NCBI RefSeq assembly: GCF_000517105.1
Contig: NZ_KI912150.1
Span: 340,368-378,745 of the forward strand
From: Fischerella sp. PCC 9605
GTDB lineage: Bacteria > Cyanobacteriota > Cyanobacteriia > Cyanobacteriales > Nostocaceae
Direction of reading: 5' to 3'
Length of the DNA: 38,378 bases
Shown here: positions 25,437 to 33,920 of the stretch, piece after piece
How the letters are laid out: the number at the start of each line of letters is the position of its first letter
How positions within the stretch are numbered: position 1 is the stretch's first letter
Notes under the pieces: model-generated
The model's input: the letters and a program-made list of their open reading frames with translations, nothing else
Database searches by the model: none
Told to the model about the DNA's origin: nothing
Translations under genes and position numbers: made by a program

Positions 25437-26333
25437 AAAAATAGTTAATACTAAAAACTCAATTTCTTATTATAAATAAGTGTATTTACCGTTGGGATTG
25501 TTAGCATAGCGGCGCTTTAGCAACTGGATCGTCAACACGCAAGCAGCAGTTCTATCCTACTGGCGTGTCAAGACTAAAATGTTGCATTATAGCTTTCTTG
25601 TGGGATGAGCTTCTAGCCCGTCCGGTGCGGACAGGATGTCCACACCACAAGATTTATATTTATGCACTAAATTAGTCCGGTCACGCTACTATGCCAATAT
25701 CTTTTTATGCCTTTATTGCTTTCTAGATAAAAGAGGAACCAAGGCGAAGATACAGGTAGTTTCTTGATGGCGATCGCATGTACTTTTGACACAACCTTGG
25801 TAAAAAATATACATATTGGTACGCAATTTTTTTTGTTTAGCTCAATAAATATAAATACTCAACCCGCTTACAATTTTACTGCTCTTTTAAATCTGTTATT
25901 CATCTATTACAGTAGTAATCTTAGGAAAGGCGGTCTAAATTGTAGCAATTTTTTAATTAAATTTGCATGATAACAAGCATCGATAGTTGCAAATCTTTTC
26001 TACTTTTACTAGATGAACAATAGCATAGTTTGAAAAATGAATTGTCAACAATAGTAACGCTTGGAGAAAGAGATTACTCTTGTTTGGAGCGCTCGGTGTC
26101 AGCTATTTGCAGCATAGCAAGATTAGAACATTTTTCGCAAGAACAGAAAAGACAACAACATAGGTTTATTTGTAAACTAGATTTAATTATTCACCTTTGG
26201 GTAGATTAGACCAACTCTATCAAATAGTATATTTGAAGAACTAATATATACTTCCAAAGAATCATTAATCTCATATCAATAGTTGCATTTCTCTTTCATA
26301 TATCGTTATTAGTTCTTAGTTTCTCTGCGAATT
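25437..26333. other. Long AT-rich intergenic region
   Basis: This 897-base divergent region should hold promoters for the DUF72 gene and the RND adaptor. GC-rich GCCCGTCCGGTGCGGACAGG near 25616-25635, followed by ATGTCCACACCAC, is a probable dispersed repeat with a short stem. The rest is AT-rich. A 68-codon frame at 25764-25970 has no family resemblance. I see no regulator gene, tRNA or clear promoter. Confidence 0.6.
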
Positions 26334-27647
26334 ATGACATCCCCCGAGCCTAGCACTGAATTGGAAGAAAATCTTTCACAGCAAGAAATACAACCACCTC
26401 GCACAAAATATCGGTGGCTTTGGTTATTGTTAGCTCTGCTGGCATTGGCGGGTGGAGGAGTTGCTCTGTGGCGTATGCTTAGTTCAGCAAATCAACCACC
26501 TGTAGGTGCCAATGCTCAACCACCACCAGTATCAGTCAAGGTAGCCGCAGTACAAACAGGTCAAATTGAAGACAGTCAGGAATTGATCGGCAGCTTAGAG
26601 TCACGCCGCTCGGTGACACTTCAGCCGAGAGTTCAGGGTCAAGTAACTCGAATATTTGTCAAAGAGGGAGAAACAGTCAAGACAGGCGATCCAATCATTC
26701 AAGTAGATCCAAGAGAGCAACAAGCAGCAGTTAGTGGTGTGAATGCTGCTGCCGAAGCGGCGCGATCGCAGTTAGAAAATGCCAGGGCTACCCTCAGATC
26801 CTTAGAAGCAGACAGACAATCTTTCCTTGCTGATGTGAAATTGAACCAGCAGGAGTACAAGCGCTATGCAAGTCTGGCTGCTGAAGGAGCAGTATCTGAA
26901 CAAACTAAACAACAATATGCTAATAGACTCGCTACAGCCCGAGCTGCCTATGATGCGAACGAATCTAAAATTAAAGCTCAGCAAGCTGCTGTTGCCCAAG
27001 CACAAAAATCTCTCCAGCAAGCATTAGCCAATACTAATCAACAAAAAGTCCAACTCCAGTACTACAGAATTACTGCTCCTTTTGCTGGTACAGTCGGCAA
27101 CATTCCAGCAAAAGTAGGTGACTTTGTCAATACTTCCACACAGCTAGCAACCGTCACTCAAAATCGACCATTACTAGTAAATATCTCTGTACCTGTTGAA
27201 CGTGCATCCCAACTGCGTCAGGGAATGCTGGTAGAGTTAATGGATGCTCAAAATCGTACCATCGGCACTAGCCGAGTAACTTTTATTTCTCCAAAAGCAA
27301 GCAATCAAGATCGCTTGATACTGATTAAAGCCCTATTTAACAACGAAAAAAATCAACTACAAGCAGATGGATATGTCAAAGCTAGAGTGATATTTAGTCA
27401 GCGTTCTGGAGCAATAATTCCAACTACTGCCGTAGCTCGTGTAGCTGGGCAAAACTTTGTCTATGTAGAACAAATGCAACAATCACCACAAGGAAAGCCC
27501 CAACTAGTAGCTAAACAAAAGCGTGTCAAATTAGGCAATATCAAAGGTAATGATTACCAAGTCCTAGAAGGATTGCAGCCAGGAGAAAAAATTATCGTCT
27601 CTGGGCTACTCAATCTTAAGGATGGAGTTCCCATAAATCCTGAGTAG
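26334..27647 (+). CDS. RND efflux periplasmic adaptor (HlyD/AcrA family)
   Basis: The adaptor links an inner-membrane RND pump to an outer-membrane channel. The 437-residue protein has a cytosolic N-terminus, one membrane anchor (about residues 27-46, WLWLLLALLALAGGGVALW), a biotinyl-lipoyl half (VTLQPRVQGQVTRIFVKEGE), a long helical hairpin (about 133-235, rich in Ala and Gln), a second lipoyl half (YYRITAPFAGTVGNIPAKVG) and a beta-barrel/membrane-proximal end (RVKLGNIKGNDYQVLEGLQP). It is not a lipoprotein. It lies 452 bases upstream of the pump gene on the same strand, separated by repeats. No TolC-like gene is in the window. No clear ribosome site is seen. Confidence 0.94.
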   Translation: MTSPEPSTELEENLSQQEIQPPRTKYRWLWLLLALLALAGGGVALWRMLSSANQPPVGANAQPPPVSVKVAAVQTGQIEDSQELIGSLESRRSVTLQPRVQGQVTRIFVKEGETVKTGDPIIQVDPREQQAAVSGVNAAAEAARSQLENARATLRSLEADRQSFLADVKLNQQEYKRYASLAAEGAVSEQTKQQYANRLATARAAYDANESKIKAQQAAVAQAQKSLQQALANTNQQKVQLQYYRITAPFAGTVGNIPAKVGDFVNTSTQLATVTQNRPLLVNISVPVERASQLRQGMLVELMDAQNRTIGTSRVTFISPKASNQDRLILIKALFNNEKNQLQADGYVKARVIFSQRSGAIIPTTAVARVAGQNFVYVEQMQQSPQGKPQLVAKQKRVKLGNIKGNDYQVLEGLQPGEKIIVSGLLNLKDGVPINPE

Positions 27648-28099
27648 GTTGGTTGTTGGTGAGCCAGCGCGCTCCAAAGGGGGTCTCCCCCATGTAGACG
27701 CCCGCAGGGCTTCTCGTAGAGTACCCGGAGGGTTGTTGGTTGTTGGTTGTTGGTTGTTGGTTGTTGGTGAGCTAGCGCGGTGAGACCAGGCCCCCAGAAG
27801 GCGGTCTCGGTCACGTAGAGGCGTAGCGGTGAGCAGCGCGCATAAAGGGGGTTCTCCCTCATGTAGACGCGCGCACAGCGGCTTACCCTACGGGAAGTCG
27901 CTGTGCGCTGGGAGTGCAGGGTACGACTGGCGTACACGTGTAGACACGAAGTGGCTTCTCGTAGAGTAGCGGGTTCTCGTCAGAGTACCCGGAGGATGGT
28001 TGGTTGTTGGTTGTCGTTCTCCCACTCTCCCACTCTCTCCCCTCTCTCCCTTGCCCTTTTCCCATTCCCTGTTGCCCATTTCCTCTTGCCCATTTCCTT
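27648..28099. repeat. Repeat cluster between RND adaptor and pump
   Basis: The stretch contains GGTTGTT heptads (27731-27765 and 28000-28012), two or more partial copies of the dispersed GC-rich repeat (CTTCTCGTAGAGTACCCGG at about 27710-27729; AGAAGGCGGTCTC at about 27796), and pyrimidine-rich CTCTCCC/CCCATTTCC runs to 28097. No gene is supported; frames through it are repeat translations. Confidence 0.82.
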
Positions 28100-31000
28100 A
28101 TGTTTGTTGATTTCTTTATTAGGCGACCTGTTTTTACCAGTGTCTGCGCTATTATCATTCTGCTTGTAGGAGCAATTAGCATTCCTACCCTACCTGCGGA
28201 ACAGTACCCAGAAATTAGTCCAACTCAAGTTGAAGTTACTGCTAACTACGTCGGTGCTAGTGCTGAAGTTGTGGAAAACACCGTCACGACTGTCTTAGAA
28301 CGACAGATTAATGGTGTCGAAGGCATGAAGTACATGAATTCTAGCAGCAGTAACAATGGCACTAGTACGATTACAGTTACCTTTGACGCATCGCGGGATG
28401 CAGATATTGCTGCCGTTGATGTGCAAAATCGCGTATCGCTAGCTGAACCGCAACTGCCAGAACCAGTTAGGCAAACAGGAGTTACCGTCAGAAAGCAATC
28501 TACTAACATCCTCCTAGCGATGGGACTGTACAGCGACGCAGGAGAGTACGACACCGTATTTTTAAGCAACTACGCCGACCTCTATATAGCAGATGCCCTC
28601 AAAAGAATTAACGGTGTGAGTGAAGCACGGATTTTCGGGGAACGCCGCTATGCTATGCGTCTATGGCTCGACCCGAGCCGACTTGCCAGTCGCAACCTCA
28701 CTGCTCAGGATGTGATTGATGCGCTAGAAGAACAAAACTTGCAGGTGGGTGCTGGACAAATCGGTCAGCAGCCAACGCCACAAGATCAGATGTATCAAAT
28801 AGACCTGCGTGCTATCAGCAGACTCGTTGACCCCTCAGAATTTGCAGAGATTGTCATCAAAACTGGTGAGGGTGGGTCGTTAATTAAGCTGAAGGATGTA
28901 GGAAGAGCAGAACTAGGAGCCGAGAATTACAACTCCTTCCTGCGATTTCGAGGCAAAGAGGGCGTAGGTATTGGTATATTTACCAGTCCAGGAAGTAACG
29001 TATTAGACGTTGCCAAAGCAGTCAAAGCCGAAATGGCACGACTTGCTGAAAAGTTTCCACCAGGCATGGAGTATCAAGTTGCCTTTGACACAACAAGTTT
29101 CGTAGAAGCCTCACTCTCGGAAGTGGTCTCGACTTTGTTGATGGCGATCGCTCTGGTGATCCTGGTCATTTTTATTTTCTTACAGGATTGGCGCACCACA
29201 TTAATTCCCGTCGTTACCATTCCCCTAGCATTAATTGGCACATTTGCCTTTGTCAAAGCCTTTAATTTTTCCATCAACACCTTGACATTATTTGGTCTTA
29301 CCTTGGCAACAGGGATGGTAGTTGATGACGCCATTGTCGTAGTTGAAGATATTTCCCGCTTGATTCAGGATGAGGGGATGTCACCGCGTCGAGCGGCTTC
29401 AGCAGCAATGCATGAACTATTCGGAGCAGTAATTGCTACCTCTTTAGTACTGATGGCTGTATTTGTCCCTGTCGCCTTCTTTCCAGGAGCTACTGGACAA
29501 ATATACAAACAATTTGCTTTGACAATCGCTTTTTCTATCACTATTTCTACCTTTCTTGCTATTACCCTCACACCTTCTCTTGCTGGCTTGTTACTGCGTC
29601 GCAGACCTAGACAACGCGGTATCCTGGGTTGGATTTTTGGCAAGTTTAACTCTTTGCAAGACTCAATGCGAAGAGGGTATGAGTGGTCACTCAATCGCCT
29701 GGTAAGGATCAAAGCAATTGTCATCGGGCTGTTTGTCGTCTTCTTAGGACTGACAGCATGGCTTTATACCTACGTACCAACATCATTTCTTCCTGATGAA
29801 GACCAAGGTTATTTCATCACCATCATTCAAGGCCCGGAGGGTGTATCACTTAACTACACCAGTAAAGTGATGCGACAGGCAGAAGCAGAAATTCTCAAAT
29901 TGCCGGAAGTCACAGGTACTTTTGCCGTAGGTGGGTTTAGTTTTAGTGGTAGCACTGCTAACAATGGTGTGATTTTTACAACTCTCAAACCCTGGGATGA
30001 ACGCGATCGCTCAGCACAGGAAATCATCGGCAATCTACAGGGTAAATTATCAGGAATTACGGAAGCGAGAGTGTTGCCGGTTAACCCTCCCACAATTCGA
30101 GGTTTAGGTAGCTTTAGTGGTTTCCAATTTCAGCTACAAGACAGAGGAGGTAACACCGATTTAGCAACCATGCTTCAAGTCATGGGTCAGTTAATTCAGC
30201 AAGGCAATCAAACACCAGGATTGCAAGCTGTATTTAGCACATTTGCTGCCAATACGCCGCAAATGTTAATTGAAGTAGACCGCAACCGTGCTAAAGCCCT
30301 ACAAATAGACGTTGATGATATCTTTAACACTCTCCAGAATTACTTAGGTTCGCGATATGTCAACGACTTTAACTTTGAACGGCGGACTTACCGGGTATAC
30401 GTCCAAGCTGATGCTCAGTATCGCTCCAACCCAGAAGATATAGGGAAATTGTACGTTCGCTCTGCCAACGATCAAATGATTCCTCTGAGTGATGTTGTTA
30501 AGCTTACTCCCACTACCGGAGCGCAAACAATCAATCACTACAATTTGTTCCGGTCGATTGAAATCAACGGCTCACCAGCTCCTGGTAAAAGTTCCGGACA
30601 AGCAATTCAAGCAATGGAGCAACTGGCACAAAAAGTGTTACCAACAACTTTTGGTTACGAATGGACGGGGATAGCTGCGGAAGAAAAAACATCTGGCGGT
30701 CAAGCACCCCTGATTTTTGCCTTGGGACTTGTTTTCGTTTTCTTAGTACTAGCTGCTCAGTACGAGAACTATGTTGATCCGTTGATTATTATGCTATCGG
30801 TTCCCCTCGCAATCTTTGGGGCGCTGTCAGCACAATCGCTGCGGGGTCTAGAGAACGATATTTTTTGCCAAGTTGGTTTGGTGATGCTGATTGGTTTGGC
30901 AAGTAAGAACGCGATTCTAATTGTGGAATTCGCCAATCAGTTGCACGAACAAGGTCTGCCAATCACAAAAGCCGCAGTACAAGCAGCACAAGAACGCTTG

Positions 31001-31270
31001 CGACCAATTCTGATGACTGCTATTTCGACACTATTAGGTATTTTCCCCTTAGTCATTGCCACAGGCGCAGGTGCGGGTAGCCGCCAATCTCTCGGTACAG
31101 CCGTGTTTGGCGGGATGCTGATTGCTACGTTCTTGAGTTTGTTTGTAGTACCGGTGCTGTATATCGTGATTGGGAATTTGCGCGATCGCTTTATCTCACC
31201 TCGTCGTCCACCTCAACAACCACCACATGTAGAGGACAGTGGTCAAGTTACTACTGAAATCTATCGATAA
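28100..31270 (+). CDS. RND efflux pump, HAE1 (AcrB-like) family
   Basis: This is the inner-membrane proton-driven pump of a tripartite efflux system. I choose the ATG at 28100 because FVDFFIRRPVFTSVCAII is the usual N-terminal start of the family; codons upstream run through repeat DNA. The 1056 residues are normal for HAE1 pumps. Proton-relay residues are present: Asp409 and Asp410 in GMVVDDAIVVVED and Lys936 in GLASKNAILIVEFA. Two halves each carry a large periplasmic domain and a membrane block (WRTTLIPVVTIPLALIGTFA; YVDPLIIMLSVPLAIFGAL). HAE1 members usually export hydrophobic drugs, dyes or fatty-acid-like compounds; the substrate here is unknown. It probably works with the adaptor at 26334. 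Confidence 0.96.
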   Translation: MFVDFFIRRPVFTSVCAIIILLVGAISIPTLPAEQYPEISPTQVEVTANYVGASAEVVENTVTTVLERQINGVEGMKYMNSSSSNNGTSTITVTFDASRDADIAAVDVQNRVSLAEPQLPEPVRQTGVTVRKQSTNILLAMGLYSDAGEYDTVFLSNYADLYIADALKRINGVSEARIFGERRYAMRLWLDPSRLASRNLTAQDVIDALEEQNLQVGAGQIGQQPTPQDQMYQIDLRAISRLVDPSEFAEIVIKTGEGGSLIKLKDVGRAELGAENYNSFLRFRGKEGVGIGIFTSPGSNVLDVAKAVKAEMARLAEKFPPGMEYQVAFDTTSFVEASLSEVVSTLLMAIALVILVIFIFLQDWRTTLIPVVTIPLALIGTFAFVKAFNFSINTLTLFGLTLATGMVVDDAIVVVEDISRLIQDEGMSPRRAASAAMHELFGAVIATSLVLMAVFVPVAFFPGATGQIYKQFALTIAFSITISTFLAITLTPSLAGLLLRRRPRQRGILGWIFGKFNSLQDSMRRGYEWSLNRLVRIKAIVIGLFVVFLGLTAWLYTYVPTSFLPDEDQGYFITIIQGPEGVSLNYTSKVMRQAEAEILKLPEVTGTFAVGGFSFSGSTANNGVIFTTLKPWDERDRSAQEIIGNLQGKLSGITEARVLPVNPPTIRGLGSFSGFQFQLQDRGGNTDLATMLQVMGQLIQQGNQTPGLQAVFSTFAANTPQMLIEVDRNRAKALQIDVDDIFNTLQNYLGSRYVNDFNFERRTYRVYVQADAQYRSNPEDIGKLYVRSANDQMIPLSDVVKLTPTTGAQTINHYNLFRSIEINGSPAPGKSSGQAIQAMEQLAQKVLPTTFGYEWTGIAAEEKTSGGQAPLIFALGLVFVFLVLAAQYENYVDPLIIMLSVPLAIFGALSAQSLRGLENDIFCQVGLVMLIGLASKNAILIVEFANQLHEQGLPITKAAVQAAQERLRPILMTAISTLLGIFPLVIATGAGAGSRQSLGTAVFGGMLIATFLSLFVVPVLYIVIGNLRDRFISPRRPPQQPPHVEDSGQVTTEIYR

Positions 31271-31284
31271 ATTCACGTCATTAC

Positions 31285-31319
31285 AAACCCGATTTTTTCA
31301 GAAATCGGGTTTGTTTTTG
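31285..31319 (+). terminator. Terminator after the RND pump
   Basis: AAACCCGATTT (31285-31295) pairs with AAATCGGGTTT (31302-31312) around a six-base loop, followed by GTTTTTG. It lies 15 bases after the stop and separates the pump from the antiporter gene. Confidence 0.88.
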
Positions 31320-31345
31320 TCCAAAACAGTTGAGAAAATTTACAC

Positions 31346-32728
31346 ATGATGTTGGTAAATACAATTACTTGGATAACTGATTTTACCTCCAGTCAATTTT
31401 TTCCTCTATTAGCAACCGCGACAGAATCAGACAGCACTTCAGTCATGGCAGGAGTGCTGATGAGTTTGGTAGTGATTTATCTTGCTAGTATTATTGGCAG
31501 TGAAATTTGTGCCCGTTTGAACATGCCACCAGTGTTAGGGCAATTACTGGGTGGTTTAATAGTAGGAATATCAGCCTTTCACCTGCTGGTATTTCCTGAA
31601 GGTGGAGGTAATAGTAGTAACTCAATACTAGTTCATTTCTTAATAGCCACCACAGGTTTAAGTTTGGATGGAGCAACAACAATATTTCAAATAGATAGCG
31701 AAGTCATTTCAGTGTTGGCAGAAATAGGTGTAGTAATTCTGCTGTTTGAAATTGGTTTGGAATCAGATTTAAAAGAATTGCTCAAAGTCGGGCCTCAGTC
31801 AGCAATAGTGGCAGTGGTGGGAGTAGCAGCTCCATTTGCTGCTGGTACTTTAGGATTAATGTACTTATTCGGCGTACCTGCTATACCCGCAATTTTTGCT
31901 GGTGCAGCCCTGACTGCAACTAGTATCGGTATTACCGCTAAGGTTTTGGCAGAACTGCAATATCTCAATCGCAAAGAAGGTCAAATTATCATTGGTGCTG
32001 CTGTTTTAGACGACGTACTTGGCATTATCATCCTGGCTGTGGTGGCGAGTCTGGCAAAAACCGGAGAAGTAGAACTGACAAATGTACTGTATTTAATTGT
32101 GAGTGCAGTGGTATTCTTAGTTGGGGCTGTTCTATTAGGTCGTCTTTTCAATCCTTACTTTGTCAAGATAGTGGATGAATTGAAAACTCGCGGACAGTTG
32201 TTAATTCCTGCCCTAATTTTTGCTTTTGTTTTATCTTACATCGCTACAGCCATCAGATTAGAAGCAATTCTGGGAGCTTTCACTGCTGGCTTGGTATTAG
32301 CAGAAACACAGAAATGTCGAGCGCTAAAAAACCAAGTCGTTCCGATTGCAGATATGCTAGTGCCGATTTTCTTTGTGGCTGTGAGTGCCAAAACTAACAT
32401 TAGTGTATTGAATCCATTTGTGCCTGAAAATCGCGAGGGGTTGATAATCGCGACATTCTTGATTTTGGTAGCAATTCTGGGTAAGGTAGTCAGCGGCTTT
32501 ACAGTATTTGGTCAAGGAGACACTAATCGGTTAGCAATTGGTGTTGGCATGATTCCACGCGGCGAGGTAGGTCTGGTATTTGCCGGAATCGGCTCAACTA
32601 GCGGCGTTTTATCTGGTTCTTTAGATGCTGCCATTATTATGATGGTGATTTTGACAACCTTTTTAGCACCACCCTTAATATCATTAGTGTTTCAAAAGCC
32701 AACAATAGCGGAAGGGGAAAGAGTCTAA
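31346..32728 (+). CDS. CPA2-type cation/proton antiporter
   Basis: A membrane antiporter of the monovalent cation:proton antiporter-2 family, exchanging Na+ or K+ for H+. The 460 residues form about 12-13 hydrophobic helices. Asp222-Asp223 in AAVLDDVLGIIIL is the ion-binding aspartate pair expected in electrogenic members such as NapA. The motif GQLLGGLIVG near 65-74 and LALEIGLES-like FEIGLESDLKELL near 134-146 are typical. There is no C-terminal TrkA-N domain, unlike KefB/KefC. The length is close to the cyanobacterial NhaS3-type antiporters, so that role is a reasonable guess. A terminator lies immediately upstream, so it has its own promoter; the next gene follows by 40 bases. Confidence 0.92.
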   Translation: MMLVNTITWITDFTSSQFFPLLATATESDSTSVMAGVLMSLVVIYLASIIGSEICARLNMPPVLGQLLGGLIVGISAFHLLVFPEGGGNSSNSILVHFLIATTGLSLDGATTIFQIDSEVISVLAEIGVVILLFEIGLESDLKELLKVGPQSAIVAVVGVAAPFAAGTLGLMYLFGVPAIPAIFAGAALTATSIGITAKVLAELQYLNRKEGQIIIGAAVLDDVLGIIILAVVASLAKTGEVELTNVLYLIVSAVVFLVGAVLLGRLFNPYFVKIVDELKTRGQLLIPALIFAFVLSYIATAIRLEAILGAFTAGLVLAETQKCRALKNQVVPIADMLVPIFFVAVSAKTNISVLNPFVPENREGLIIATFLILVAILGKVVSGFTVFGQGDTNRLAIGVGMIPRGEVGLVFAGIGSTSGVLSGSLDAAIIMMVILTTFLAPPLISLVFQKPTIAEGERV

Positions 32729-32768
32729 TTCTTTCTCCTTTCCCCTTCGTTTAATAAGAGGTATCGAA

Positions 32769-33407
32769 ATGCCAACTATTGCTAAAAACAACCATGTAAT
32801 TACGGTGATAATTATCTTTGCCGTCAAACCAGATTGTCAGGAGGAACTGATAGACACAATTATTGAATTCCTGGAAACAACGGTGAAGCATCAGCCTGGT
32901 TTTGTTTCATCCAGCATCCACAAAAGTATAGATGGGGTGCGGGTGATGAATTATGCTCAATGGCAAACCTTGGAAGACTACAAGGCTTTTATCAACAATC
33001 CCCAAGTGCAAGCAAAAGCAGCAAAACTCGGAAACTTTTCTAAACCAGAGTCACACGTCTACGAAGTCGTTGTTTCCAAACCCGATGATGCCACACTCAA
33101 AATTACTAAAGGCGGTTTGATTCACCTTGCCGAATTTCGAGTCAAGCCAGAAAACCAGATGCGCTTAGTGGAATTAGAGAGGGAATACGTAGGGGTTGGT
33201 TTGCAAAATCCAGGACTTCTTTCTGCTAACTTCCACCGTTCCTTGGATGGCGTTCATAATGTGAATTACGGGCAATGGCGCAGTTTTGATGATTTTGAAG
33301 AACTGCTCGAAGACCCAAAATACAAACCCTTGAATGAGTATTGGCAGGGTTTGGCTGAAAACGAGTTTCATCTATATGAAGTCGTGTACACCCAACCTGA
33401 TGATTAA
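32769..33407 (+). CDS. Protein with two antibiotic-biosynthesis-monooxygenase (ABM) domains
   Basis: The 212 residues consist of two ferredoxin-like ABM modules in tandem: residues about 10-102 (VIIIFAVKPDCQEELIDTII ... HQPGFVSSSIHKSIDGVRVM, NYAQW) and about 113-207 (GLIHLAEFRVKPENQMRLVE ... NPGLLSANFHRSLDGVHNVN, YGQWRS). The two halves share the spacing and the HxSxDGVxxxNYxQW block, so the gene arose by internal duplication. Single ABM proteins usually act as dimers on quinone-like or reactive substrates, without cofactor. Here one chain may mimic the dimer. AGAGG precedes the ATG. It sits 40 bases after the antiporter and 30 bases before the VOC gene. Confidence 0.88.
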   Translation: MPTIAKNNHVITVIIIFAVKPDCQEELIDTIIEFLETTVKHQPGFVSSSIHKSIDGVRVMNYAQWQTLEDYKAFINNPQVQAKAAKLGNFSKPESHVYEVVVSKPDDATLKITKGGLIHLAEFRVKPENQMRLVELEREYVGVGLQNPGLLSANFHRSLDGVHNVNYGQWRSFDDFEELLEDPKYKPLNEYWQGLAENEFHLYEVVYTQPDD

Positions 33408-33437
33408 TACTAATTAAGGTTGCAGCGGAGAAAATCT

Positions 33438-33833
33438 ATGAAAGTAGGTTCAGCATACACAAGATTGCTGGTAAATGACTGGAAGGCTTGCTTTTTGTTT
33501 TACAAAGATGTCATGGAGTTTGACGTTGCTGTAGAAGATGAAGCAGACGGATACGCTGAGTTTAAAGCCGGAGATATGAGGCTAAGTATATTCCGGCGGC
33601 AGGAAATGGCACAGTTGATTCATAACGCTGACAAACCACCCCAGGCTGAATGTCAAGACACTGTAGCATTGATTTTTACAGTTCATGATGTGGAAGAGGA
33701 ATACCAGCGATTAAGACACAAAGGTGTGACATTTACCGCAGCACCCATGAATAATCCCTACTTCGGAATTAAAACGGCTTATCTTCGAGATCCAAGCGGA
33801 ACTCTGATCGGTTTGTATCAGTTTTTAACGTGA
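33438..33833 (+). CDS. VOC-family (glyoxalase/bleomycin-resistance fold) protein
   Basis: The 131-residue protein has the VOC fold order: YTRLLVNDWKACFLFYKDVM at the N-terminus, an AEFKAGDMRLSIF strand, VALIFTVHDVEEEYQRLRHKG, then YLRDPSGTLIGLYQ at the end, the usual final metal-site segment. VOC members include dioxygenases, isomerases and resistance proteins; its substrate is unknown. I prefer the ATG at 33438 to the TTG 18 bases earlier because GGAG lies just ahead of it and VGSAYTRLLV starts the fold directly. A short repeat-rich gap (TAATGGCTAATGG, AATTAACAATTAAC) separates it from the next gene at 33921. Confidence 0.88.
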   Translation: MKVGSAYTRLLVNDWKACFLFYKDVMEFDVAVEDEADGYAEFKAGDMRLSIFRRQEMAQLIHNADKPPQAECQDTVALIFTVHDVEEEYQRLRHKGVTFTAAPMNNPYFGIKTAYLRDPSGTLIGLYQFLT

Positions 33834-33920
33834 GTTAATGCCTAATGGCTAATGGTTAATCGCAATTAACAATTAACAATTAACTATCAGTAATTTAATC
33901 AGGAAGTTCACCGAATCAAT

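Noticed and set aside
25764-25970. 68-codon plus-strand frame in the region before the RND adaptor
   Set aside because: AT-rich composition, no ribosome site and no recognisable motif.
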